A stretch of 64,000 nucleotides of DNA from Progne subis subis (lineage: Eukaryota; Chordata; Aves; Passeriformes; Hirundinidae), in assembly GCA_022316685.1 (NCBI GenBank), contig JAKJHU010000030.1, positions 19,056,893 through 19,120,892 on the forward strand, given 5' to 3'. Below are positions 38,328-49,006 of the stretch, piece after piece. Below the pieces are notes generated by a model that did no database searches, was not told the origin of the DNA, and worked only from the letters and a program-made list of their open reading frames with translations. The first letter of the stretch is position 1, and each line of letters begins with the position of its first letter. Both the position numbers and the translations under genes were made by a program.

Positions 38328-41137
38328 CCCTCAAAAATATACCCTACATCTCACCCTATAAAATAAAAATGAGCACAGGATGCACAAAATAAGCCTGCAA
38401 AAGGGAGATGTTGTCTCTTGTAAGAAAATTGAAATTCTTCTAAGTGAGAACATTATAGCCTATGGCATTGTCATATAGCTGCAGTTTTATAATGGACACA
38501 ATATAATGAGTGCTGTTCATGAAAGCTGGTTGTTATATCCTAGCTGGAGGTCATACTTTGGCATATATAAAGCCAGTAATTTGTATACAGTGGGAGTTCT
38601 GCTGCTCTTCTGGTTTTCTAAGGTTAAGTCTCTATCAGATCTCATATAATTTTCAAGCTCATATTGCTTCTTAAACTACCCCATCGTCCTCAGTTCAGAG
38701 ATTAGCAGTTTCAGCCCAAGCCCTTAATCTCTACTGGTGTCAAAGCTCTTTCTCTGATCACTTTGTTGAGAGGTTTGAGTGTGTCTTTGAGAGGATTGTT
38801 GCTGAGAATGGATGCAAGGAGTACCTCCTCCACCCTCCATGGTCTCAGCCTTTTTGGACTCTTCTACTCCTGTTCTTTGTGGTGCTGGACATCAGGTTTT
38901 CCTTATGCACTTTTCTTTCCACATATTGGAGTTTAAGTAAAACCTGTAATTGAGCTATTCAGTCCTTTCGGTGAGTGACAACATTTGGTTTATCCTTACA
39001 AGGGTATTGGCACAGAGATTGTAGGATGGCTGCAGGAAGATTTTTGGCTGGCAGCGCCTCCTGTGGTCCCACCCAGGTAACCATCAATCTCTCTTTAGGG
39101 GCAAGGTACAAACCTTTCATCTTGTTCCACCTCTCCTAGGGTACTTTTTGGAGGAGTCAGAGAGAGTCTCTGGGAGATGTTGCTTTTGAGTTTGTTATGC
39201 AGCAAGAATTCTACATGGTGGAGTGATCATTGAAACAAAACAACTTCTGCTGACAGGTCCGACTGTGCTCATTGCTTTTGTTCATCTCTGGGAGCTCAGT
39301 AAAACCTTCAGAGTTTTTGTTTGAGAACTTTACATTGTTCAACTATGAGAGAAGGGAAAACAGCAACCATGCCAGAAGTTTTATTGAAGTATAAAAGAAT
39401 GAAACAAGCAATCTAAAATGGCTAATAAAATGGTGCTCTGTGCCCTAAACTACAAACAAGAAATGTTACATTAGAACTGATACCTAATCTAGCAGATAAA
39501 GCAGCTCGTGTCCATACATAAAATTAATTAGGCACAAAATACTGTGTACAGGCAGGCACTCCCCATTATCCCTGAGGTTTTATTCTTTTTAAGTAAAGAT
39601 AAACAGAACCAACATATTAAAAGTGTGGGGTTTTTTTCAGTAAAGCATAACCTACACTATTTTTCTATCACTTAGCAGGCGCCTTAAGTTATGCATTAAA
39701 ATTTCTAATGTGTTATGGATGAGAGGATATCACGCACCTGTGTTCTCTCTAGTGTCTCCTGATTTGAAGCTTGGACTGGAACAGAGACATTTTCTGGCTC
39801 TGCCCATGAGTGTGGTGAGTCTGCTCCAGGAAAGCCGGCCGAGTGCTACCCTCACCAGTTGTCTCGGAGAACAAGAAACTGCATATTTCCACACAACAGT
39901 AGAAATATTAACACCCACATTTGTAATATCTGTCTCCCTTCATATTATCACCATATGGCAGAATAAGAGGAGGGTCTCAAGTGTACTTCTCTGAATGGAC
40001 CATTATAGTCTTCAATTCATCAAAACTGTGCTATAATTTCCTTTCCTTTATGTAGTGGCTTTTTCTTCAAGCATGCTCCCCATTCCTTCTAGACAGAAAC
40101 AATATGTGTTTCCTCTGTCTCTCCTCCTCCCTTCTCCCATCAGTGCTACTTTGTTCCCTTTCTAAGCCCCTAGGTTGGTCAAACAATATTTGCTGCGTTC
40201 CCCATGGCTATGGGACTCATCATGTCACTGAAGATGCCTTGAACCATATGGACCTCAAAATGAGAACCAGACACATTTGCACTGCCCACTCCTCAACTGT
40301 GGTTTAATATTGTGGGTAAGGAAGGGCATCCATGTATTGCCCTGAAGCAGAGAGAGCAGCCAGAAATAATTTCCAGTTGAGTTTTTAGATGTAAATAACA
40401 TTGCAGACTGCATGCAAATGTAACAGCACCTCTGCATGACAGGGCGCTCTGCACAGTTGTGTCTACAGATACTCACCAGCACTAAGACAGGCTTAGCTAC
40501 CAAAATGTCATTCTCAGCAATTTTCCTTGCTAATTAGGAGGCCCACCTGACCCATGGGAGCAGGATCCTTGCCATGCTTTCATGCTGCATTTTGCACACA
40601 ATGTTTCGTCATCTGCTTCCGGGGGAAAGCTGTGGGATACAGTTTGAACACTGCATTGCTTGTATCCAAAATATACATTACTTCAAAACCAGAAATGATT
40701 TCTGATATATTCTGGCATGTCTGGGGAAAGCTTTCAAAGCACATGGAAAGAAACACAGTAAGAGAAAGCCCATCCAAAGGAGCCAAGACATCATGGAACA
40801 AAGATGGTTTCAATTTGCCTTCACCACAAAGGGTTTAAAGTCAGGGAAAGTTTGTGCTGTTATTTCTTGCTTCCCACGGCATCAGGAGAGCAATGGACAA
40901 GGACCTGGAAAAGCAGGAAGATCAGTTTGGGGTGTGGTCACACAAGGCAGCATGGCCAGCAAGTCATTTTGCAAGTAGCTCTGGGTGCTCTTCTAGAGCC
41001 CCAGCTATTCCCAAGGTGCTCTAAAGGAACCTAGACCAGAGAAGGAAGTCAATAAATGCAGCTTTATAGTAGCCAAGTAGTGACGTCTACCTGTGCCCAA
41101 CAAATCTCCAGTGCACAGAGAAATAAATTTTCCAAGC
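38328..41137. other. unique DNA, no gene recognised
   Basis: No repeat family is recognised. A splice-flanked open segment at 39753-39814 is mentioned under rejected items. Open frames are no more than 94 codons. Confidence 0.5.
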
Positions 41138-41154
41138 TTTTTTTTTTTTTTTTT
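41138..41154. repeat. poly-T (17 T)
   Basis: Homopolymer followed by CCCCTC. Nothing is attached to it. Confidence 0.8.
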
Positions 41155-41948
41155 CCCCTCTAAGGAAGTTGTTAATTAGAGATAGTGCAAACGAGAAATA
41201 AGTTCCTTCTTGGGAGTTATAAGTTCCAGAAATGCCTCAAATCAACATGCACACAATGAAGAAAATGATTAAAAAAACCCCAGTGCATTGCCTTGTGCAA
41301 AAATCTCCACATCCCACTTTTCTTCAAAGCCAGGCACTGTGGTAAATTAGGCACAAAGGACTTTGTGTTTCTGTGTGGTGTGGGTACCAGCTCCTAAAAC
41401 AGCTTGAAGCCCTTGCAAGGCAGGCTGTTCCCAGCAGAGGAGCAGGAGCAGCAGATCTCAGCTGTTCTGCATGCTGGATGCTCAGTGCTCTGGGGCAGAG
41501 CAGATGGAAACACTCCCAGCCTCTTTTTTTTATTTGCTTGCCTTTATTTCTGGCTGTGTAGATAAACACTGGGGGACTGTGTTCACAGGGAAGTGTAAAC
41601 ACTCCTGAGCAGCCGGCGGGAGCCCTGCTGCAGGGCAGAATGAAGGAGGCAGCGATGTGACCCACCAGGAAAGGTGTCAGGATGGGTGCTGTGCCAGGGC
41701 ATGATCAGCAACCTTTCCTTCAGTCCCCCAGGAGGGCACAGCCACCCTGACAATGGCACTCTCAGGCTGGACTTCAGTCGGGTCACTTGACCATGATTGC
41801 CAATGTCCTAATCAATGGACCAAAGCACGAGGAGCTTGCTCTGCTGACAGACAGCTCGGTGTAGGCAGAAGATTCCATTTTGACCCAAATCTGGTATCTG
41901 GAATTTTTTCCTCCCTAATGTACTGGTATGGCTGAATTAAAAACTGGT

Positions 41949-42012
41949 GGTTTTTTTGGTGGTTGTTGTTGTTGTTGTTGTTATTGTTGTGGGTTTTTTA
42001 TTTTTTTTTCCT
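41949..42012. repeat. TTG microsatellite with T-rich flanks
   Basis: About seven GTT units (with one ATT variant) between T-runs. The cysteine-rich start of the open frame at 41928-42134 is the translated repeat. Confidence 0.85.
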
Positions 42013-42584
42013 TTCCAGGTAACACTTTTTTCCATTCCAAAGCAGCAATGAAGGCAATGGGCCTAAAGGAGAATTCAGCTGGCTTTGAATGTCTTGTTTC
42101 CAAAAAAAAGGAAAAAAATCTGTTTGGATTTTGACATAAAATTTCTTTCACTATGTTAGATTTTTTATAAGAAAAGGAAGTACTACATGCGTATGAAAAT
42201 ATTTTTTTTCCACCTGCATCATCCCATGTAATAAAAGACATTAATTCTGTCTGCAAGTCATGCTTGTCCATAGAATGAAATAATTTTCAAAACAAAACAC
42301 AACAAAACAAAAAACCTCCAAAAATTTCATTACTGGCATGATTTGTGCTGCTTAGATCAAACTGCTGAATTTTTTATTTTTTATTTGAGACATTTTTATT
42401 TTCTATATTCTTGTATGACAAAATATTATCACATTATTTCCTTTCATTTTCCAGCTCCACAATGATGTATGTTCCAGCAGAAAAGTATTTTCAACTCAGC
42501 TCCTTTTGAAAACCCATCAATTGTTATAATTGTCCTGGTGCATCCTAAGGACACTTAATTAGTGGTAAACAGGAAAGAGGCTGA

Positions 42585-42639
42585 GCTACTAACTAATTTA
42601 GTTACTAACTTAGCTACTAACTAATTTAGTAGTTATCCA
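42585..42639. repeat. 28-bp imperfect tandem duplication
   Basis: GCTACTAACTAATTTAGT occurs at 42585 and again from 42613, a period of 28. Within each copy ACTAA and TTAGT are complementary, so the segment is also internally palindromic. Confidence 0.8.
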
Positions 42640-43311
42640 GATTTCTAGAGTCCTTTGCTAAATGTTCTAAAGTATCAATACCTAGAAAATGAAATAAAAA
42701 GAAAACCAGCTCTCCTTAAAGTAAAGGAGAAAGCAAGCCTGCAACTGCTCAGGGGACAGGTGTAGTAGTTGCTTGTAGAACAGCTCAGATACCAAAGCAC
42801 CGTAGAGACAGTAGATCCAGGAGCTCCAAGTTAGCAACTGGAACTCCAAGTCTAACCAACTACCTGGAGTAGGGAAGGAAATATTTTAAAAACTGGTTTC
42901 TATATCATTAGTGGTATCCACAGCTTACCCAGATCATCCTGTTCCAGTGACTGGAAGGTGGAAACTGCCACAGGTGTCTTGTATTCCTTGATTCCAGAAC
43001 AGCCTTGCCATACATTTCATGGTGTTCCCATGTTGTGCTTCTCTTTCTCTCACTGTCAGTGATGCTAAAACAAAATTATCTCTATTTTTCACTTGTGAGA
43101 ACTGATGCAGAGCTAAAGCAATACAAGTAAAAATAAATTCTATGTCTATCAAAAACTAATTATTAAAACAATAGGGTATTAATAATTTGTTTCTGCTGGA
43201 AAAAGCAGAAAGGAAATGTCAATAATATTTACCAGTATGAGTACCCTCAGAGTTGCTGCACATTTAATTACAGCTTTGGATTTAAAAGTCTCTTTTCTCT
43301 CTCTCTCTAAG

Positions 43312-43416
43312 CAAACACAGTTTATTCAACCAGGAACAGAGTTCCACTCTCATCAGAAAACAACACAAGGTATCTCATATCTGCCCTTCTGGGAAGCAAT
43401 TTCAAATATTTGTGAG
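43312..43416 (+). other. candidate coding exon (105 bp), unverified
   Basis: The acceptor is an exceptional pyrimidine tract (TCTTTTCTCTCTCTCTCTAAG) and the donor is GAG/GTAAGA. The open frame is phase 0 at both ends and encodes 35 residues, starting QTQFIQPGTEFHSH and ending WEAISNICE. The CT microsatellite that makes the acceptor look strong could itself be coincidental. No family is recognised. It is phase-compatible with the candidates at 36236 and 58273. Confidence 0.2.
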
Positions 43417-45832
43417 GTAAGAAACCATTCCAGGCTGATGTTTTAACTGCATATTGAGCTGCTAGACTTTGCCTCCTGCCTGACTGTTTCAGATTTTCAT
43501 TCCTTGCTGCCAAGCCTTGCTTCCATGCCATCTAGTCTTGCTTGGCCACTTGCTACTTCTCCTTCCCCCCTCTGCAGCCTGGTAAAAGGACACCCCTGCT
43601 CCCAGGAGCAACTGCAGCACTGGAAAGGAAGCTTGGGCATGGGCATTGCTGCCATCATGGACCAAAAGCTTTCTGAGCCCTGGGTTGAAGTGAAATGACA
43701 GGCTGAAGCAGCTCAGCAGCCTGTAATTGCAGTAGGAATGAAAGAATCCAGGCAGCACAACCACAAATGTAGAGCTGAGGTAAATGACAACACTGGCACA
43801 GAATTCACCACTGGGACTCCTCAGATGGCAGCTGTAGAGTCATCCCTGCACCACTTTCTTGGGATTCCTCTCTCATTTAGCTTCTCCACAGTCTCTCTCT
43901 GACTTCAGACACATGTCCCCAGGAAACACACTGGATTTCCTCAGGAACAGGATGCTGCATGCAGTACTGACTGGGTTTGTGTGAGCTGATAGGACCAGCA
44001 AGAGAGGGACCAGCAGTGCAGCTGGTGTTCCAGAAAGCCCCCAAAACACCACATCTCATTGGATATGCCTGTCTATATATACACCTTGGGCTTAAACCCT
44101 GGACGTGAGGATGGGAGTAAACCCAGGGTATCATTGCAGAGTTACACTTTGTACCTAAATTGGACCTGTACAGGGTGAGGTACCAATTTGCTATTTGAAT
44201 GGTGTTAACACCAACTTCTAAATCACACCAGAAACATCTTACAGCATGTCTGTAGCCATAGGCTGAGAATGATTGAGTTATTAGTGAAGATAATTAGGCC
44301 AACACTAGACTGTCATTGCTTCTCTTGAAGCTACAGAGGTTATACTTTCCAGATTTCTATCTGGTTCTGCATGATTTCCTCAGGATTTTAAGCCATTAAG
44401 TGAGCCATTATTTTTTCTCTTGGTTTCATTAAACAATATGACAAAAACTGTGTGCAGAAAACTGCTTTATTTGCCAAACATTAATTTTTTTCAAGCATTA
44501 AAATAGCACCTGATCAGCCTCCCTTGCAACACACAGCTTGCCTTGTTAATGTTTCAACAGAAAATTTGCTTTGCTATAGAGAAAAATACACATGTATATA
44601 GTTCTTTCTGACACGCATCCTATGACAGATCATAAGAGGGACGTAGGCAATATCTATAAATCATTAAATTCCTACAGAATGTAAACAGGAAACAGTTAGT
44701 CCAGGTGGCTTTGTTTAGCAAAAACTGGATTGCATCAAATAACACACAGAAAGTAACCATTACTCAGACAGCACACAGAGGGATTCCAGTCCATAGGTTA
44801 CTGCTACTGACATTATGTTTGTGCTGAGCACAAGCTTCATCTGCTTTTTTCTTCTTCTGCCCATATGAAACAAAGAAGAATTTCTCCCCTCATGGGATTT
44901 TTCACAGTGTCTCTTGAGCCAAATGCTTTCTGCTCTTTGTTTTTTCACTGAACTGTGTTCCCTGGGATACAAGTTTTCCAAAATTCCTGGAAATCAAGTA
45001 ACCTCCCTGGTAAACTTGCCCAATTATTAGAAAGTGGAAACTGTTGTCTCAGGTATTTTCATTAAGTATACTTATTTACCTTCAAAAGATCCATGTCCAT
45101 TCAAAACATTTTTTAGGACTTTCATATTTGTATTTTGGCAGGGAAATTAGTGCACCTGTGGGGTTGTGCAGCACATGGGGAGGCTCAAACTTTAACATTT
45201 TTAGCTGCATGTTGCTTCTGCGTGGAATAGAGGGGCACTTCAATTTAGTCAGATTCCTGCTTGAATGACATAAAAGCCTGAAACAGGGAGAAGTTTTGAG
45301 CAGGATTTTGAATGCGCCTCAATGCATTTTACAGCAAGTAAAACAAGGCAATCTCCTGGCCCCTGTAACAAGATTTAACATTATTAGGACTGCCTAGCTC
45401 CTTTCTCATTGCAACTAACTCAGAGCAAGATAGAGCCCTCCATGGTATGTGTGCCTTTCAAAAGGAAGCAGCTGCATCCTGATGTGAAGGAACCTGACTC
45501 GGATTGTCCACTCATTGTTGATCTTGTTATAGCTCCATTTACACAGTCTGCTGGCGCAGGGAGTGAGGCTTTGAGCCTCAGGAATGCACACTCAGGATAC
45601 GCACTGGAATGTTTTGGACTGCTTTGGAGAACAAGTTGTTCTGGGGTACAGCAGGTGGGTTTGCCAAACTCTCTCTGACAACCTTCTAGCAGTTGGCATA
45701 GTTGATCAACAAGCATGGTCCTGACTTTAATGTTTGCTCTTACAATTTTTTTGTATACACAGTATGTCTGCCATACATCATGGTTTGGTAATATTTAAAA
45801 TACTTTGGGAAAATTATATACTGTTTATGAGA
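43417..45832. other. unique DNA, no gene recognised
   Basis: Open frames are no more than 98 codons and overlap on both strands. No repeat family is recognised. Confidence 0.5.
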
Positions 45833-46148
45833 GCTTTGCAGCACCTGAAGGGGCTGCGAGAGAACTGGAGAGGGGCTTTTAGCAAGGGCATCTAATGATA
45901 GAACTAGGGGTTTGAACTGAAAGAGGGTAGGTTTGGATTAGAAGTTAGGAAGAAAGTTTTTTATTTTGAGGATGCTGAGAAACTGAAACAGGTTTATCAG
46001 AGCCCCATCTCTGGAAGAATTCAAGGCCTGGTTGGATGGGCTTTTGAGTAACCTGGTCTAGCAGAAAATGTCCTTGCCCATGGTAGGAAGGTTGGGACTC
46101 AAATATCTTTAATTTTTCTGACCCAAACCACTCTATAATTCTAAGTTT
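45833..46148 (+). mobile_element. short CR1 3' end fragment, plus strand
   Basis: This is the 3' end of CR1 in plus orientation, from a different subfamily than the copy at 27.5 kb. Landmarks: AGCAAGGGCATCTAATGATAG at about 45880, GAACTGAAAGAGGGTAGG at about 45914, AGGAAGAAAGTTTTTTATTTTG at about 45947, GGTTGGATGGGCTTTTGAGTAACCTGG at about 46030, and CCAAACCACTCTATAATTC at about 46124, the CR1 terminal repeat region. Severely 5'-truncated and non-coding. Confidence 0.88.
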
Positions 46149-48218
46149 ACAGTTCTAATGTCACCCTATCTGTTTGTGTGTGTGTGTATCTGTGTGGATT
46201 GATGAACGTCCTGGGGCTTATACAAGAAGAACTTTAAAAGTTCTTTGCCTTCTGTGATCCCTCTCTAACTTGAGCTGATGGGATTTTCTGAGGGCAAGGT
46301 AGACACGATATGTTGCTGCCATAACTCGTAGAATTTGGCCAATGCAGAAGTGTTATCCTACCCACAGCTGAGTGTAGAGAGGGAGTGAGTAAATCCTCAC
46401 TGCAGAAGAGGGTGGTCTGCCCGTCTCCATCAACCCTAGGATATCTCTATGCAGGCTGTAGGTGGTTGAAACCACCTGCTGATTTACTAAATGGAGAAAA
46501 TGCTGTGGGACACCTTCTGCAATGGAAATGCCTGTTGGAAGGTAGTTCACATTTAATAGAAAGGGTCATGTGGAGCCACTGACTCTGCAAAAGCCAGGTT
46601 AAAAATATCCATGTGCCAGCATCACCTTCCTTTTATTTTTTTCCTAGAATAGCAGTAATGACCTTGGCACAAAGCAGTGCCTGGAGGCAAATGACCAGCT
46701 GGGATTAATGGCCCTTGACTTAATTTCTGCCCATCAGCACCTCCCAGCCAGTCATTAATCCTGCTGAAATGCTCTGTGCATTGATTATTATTGATTCGTT
46801 CACTGATTGTGTCCAGAGTCTGAAGTTAGAAGCTGAAGTGCTGAAGGCACCCTGGAGACTTTTCTAATAAGATGAGTTTGCTTAATTCATAGACTATTTG
46901 AGGTGCTTTAAAAAGAAGCTTCATAAAAAGAGGTAGAAAAGGCAAAGAGCACTTATAGGACAATGAAACCCAGATTCCTCAGGCTATTAGAGTTGATGGC
47001 ATGTATCAAATTTCTTCAAAGAGGCTTGGTACATAAAGCAGGAGCATAGAGAATTCAATGTGTATTAAATGTGTCACTTCCCAAGATTCCAGGCAAGAAA
47101 GCCCAATAGATAACCAGGGTGTAGGGCAGGGAAGGCATTTGTGGGGTCAATGTCCCACCTCTCTTACTAAAGACATCACTGTTTCGTTCACCTTCAGAAA
47201 GAAACACATGCTCATTTTCTACACATCGTCTGGACACATTTTGTTCCTCTTCCCCTTGCACTTGTTGCTGTCTGACCTCATCTGTTGTTCAAGGAGTTTG
47301 ATCTGAATAATTAATAACATACTCTTCAGGAAACCAGACTGATTGCTTTTAATACCTCCTTTATCAACAGGATTTGCAAATTGCTAAAGAGAGGAAATAC
47401 AGTTTAAAAGACAAAATGGTTTAATAACCTGACACCTCCACATTTTTTCTTCAAGTTGCTCTTCTGGAATTCAGTGTAAAGGATAAATTAAAGGTAGCAG
47501 TATCATCTTTGGATGAGTTATTACACATCTTTTGATGTTCCAGTATATATCAAATGGCAAGAATGTACATGAAAGAGAAAACCTGTGGTGGAAAGTATCC
47601 CCAAACATACAGTGCTGAGGTGCTTCCAAAGTGCTGATGGCTGCCAAGCACCCCATGGTGATGAAAACACTATTGGACAAGTTGCTTCTGAAGAATGTGG
47701 ATATATTTTTCATAACAGAAAAGAAATAGAGTAATGTTTCTAAGGAATTGCCTCTCTGTTCCTGACTTGCAAAGCATTTAAAACAACTCAGTTACAATGA
47801 TAAAACCCCCCGACCTCCTTGATCAACACGAGGAAGAAATTTTGAGTTTGTAAATACCAGAGGATTCTAGTGCCTGCTTATCTCTGCCCACTCATTGCTG
47901 ACACTGTGACCCTGTTTAAATCTTAGAACAGATTTCTGTTTCACACACTTTACAATTAAAATATGAGTACAGTTTTCTTCTTCCATAACATACATACATA
48001 TTTTAAATGGTGAAGAGTGCACTGAGTCTTTGGATAGGAAAGTCCCCCAACCTGCTATTGTGAACAAGCAATAAATGTTTCTCTTGGTGAGATTAACTGT
48101 CTCCAAAATATCAAACTGTGAACTATTTATTCAGAAATTGTCAAATTCACATAATCAGTTCCTTACAAAAATACCTTCTTGTGTGGGAGAACAAAAAACA
48201 GACTTGAGAAAGTTGTTC
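46149..48218. other. unique DNA with a possible conserved element
   Basis: A short GTGTGT tract lies at 46177-46188. No gene or further repeat is recognised apart from the regulatory candidate at 46640-46830. Confidence 0.5.
46640..46830. promoter_or_regulatory. possible conserved non-coding element with paired-type homeodomain sites
   Basis: GGATTA at 46702-46707 and TAATCC at 46756-46761 form an inverted pair of OTX/PITX-type cores 48 bases apart. TTGGCA with downstream GTGCC at 46664-46681 resembles an NFI half-site pair. TGATTATTATTGATT at about 46787 resembles a HOX/PBX cluster. The sequence is complex and not repetitive. The regulatory role is inferred from motif density only. Confidence 0.25.
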
Positions 48219-48223
48219 TCCCC

Positions 48224-48421
48224 TGTCTTGGTTTGAAAAGATAGGTATCTGCTAAGGAGAGGCGGGGCCTCTCTAGGAATGAGGAATTCCAATCCCTTCC
48301 CTCCCTGTTATTATGATTTGGAAGATTAAAAAAAACCAACAAACATTTCAGCCAGAGCTATGGGGAAAGGAATAACAGTCCTTTACTAGTAAATATAACA
48401 GGACAGACAAACAACAACATC

Positions 48422-48471
<50 letters not shown>

Positions 48472-49001
48472 AGAACCAAGAACCCTGAGGGGCTTTGTCT
48501 CACAAGTCCCGGGCAGTCTGATCTCTTGGGATCCCAGGAGCACCAAACCGAAATGGTCGAAACTCGGTTGTCCAACATGGTGGACATGGATTCCATGGAT
48601 GGTTGGAAACGGTAGGTTGTCCCAGCAGCCAGGGGGGTGTCCCAGCATGCAAAGTGAGCAGCGCTGAAGAAACTGCAGTGGCTGGACCCGGGCTGACCCA
48701 GATCCAGCAGGGCAGGCAAAGAGCTCTGAAACCTGGGGCGCTCCAGCAGACGATAGAATTCCCAGGACTGGACTCCTCTGTTAACCGTGGAATCCACACA
48801 GCCAACAGCCAACAGTCGCCCGACCGTCCTCCCCAGAAAACTGAGAGCAGAGAGACCACCACCCTCAGCTCTCGGGAGCCTTTTCCACCCCCACTAAACT
48901 AAGTGATCCACTTCTTTTGTAAGCACCCTATAAGTATCAGTATTTAGTCTCCTAGCAACTTATGGGGGGAAAAATTCCACAGGAAAACTCAACCCCCAAC
49001 A
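48224..49001 (-). mobile_element. solo LTR of an avian endogenous retrovirus (family D), minus strand, with intact target duplication
   Basis: TGTCTTGGTTTG at 48224 and CCCCCAACA ending at 49001 give TG and CA termini. The 5 bases on each side are TCCCC (48219-48223 and 49002-49006), a perfect target-site duplication, so both ends are secure and the element is a true solo LTR of 778 bp. On the minus strand it starts TGTTGGGGGTTGAG and then CATAAGTTGCTAGGAGAC, a U3 start I recognise from songbird ERVs. A variant poly(A) signal AGTAAA lies at 48382-48387. The AAT microsatellite at 48422-48470 is inside it. The open frames of 96-130 codons here (one ending in poly-tyrosine) are LTR artefacts. 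Confidence 0.85.
48422..48470. repeat. (AAT)16 microsatellite inside the LTR
   Basis: Forty-nine bases of uninterrupted AAT. On the minus (LTR-sense) strand it is ATT. It occupies the position where the related LTR at 31 kb has an A/C-rich tract. Confidence 0.97.
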
Positions 49002-49006
49002 TCCCC

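Larger units (their letters stand above)
41155..43311. other. unique DNA apart from the listed tracts
   Basis: Apart from the TTG and 28-bp repeats, no element is recognised. 42292-42325 is an A/C-rich run. AT-rich T-runs occur at 42367-42410. Confidence 0.45.

Noticed and set aside
39753..39814. Open segment SPDLKLGLEQRHFLALPMSV with TTCTCTCTAG acceptor and GTGAGT donor
   Set aside because: Phase 1 entry with phase 0 exit does not fit the candidate chain; one of many such segments, which shows how common chance hits are.
48358..48862. Overlapping 96-130 codon minus-strand frames including poly-tyrosine/leucine ends
   Set aside because: All lie within the solo LTR, and the homopolymeric ends come from the AAT microsatellite.
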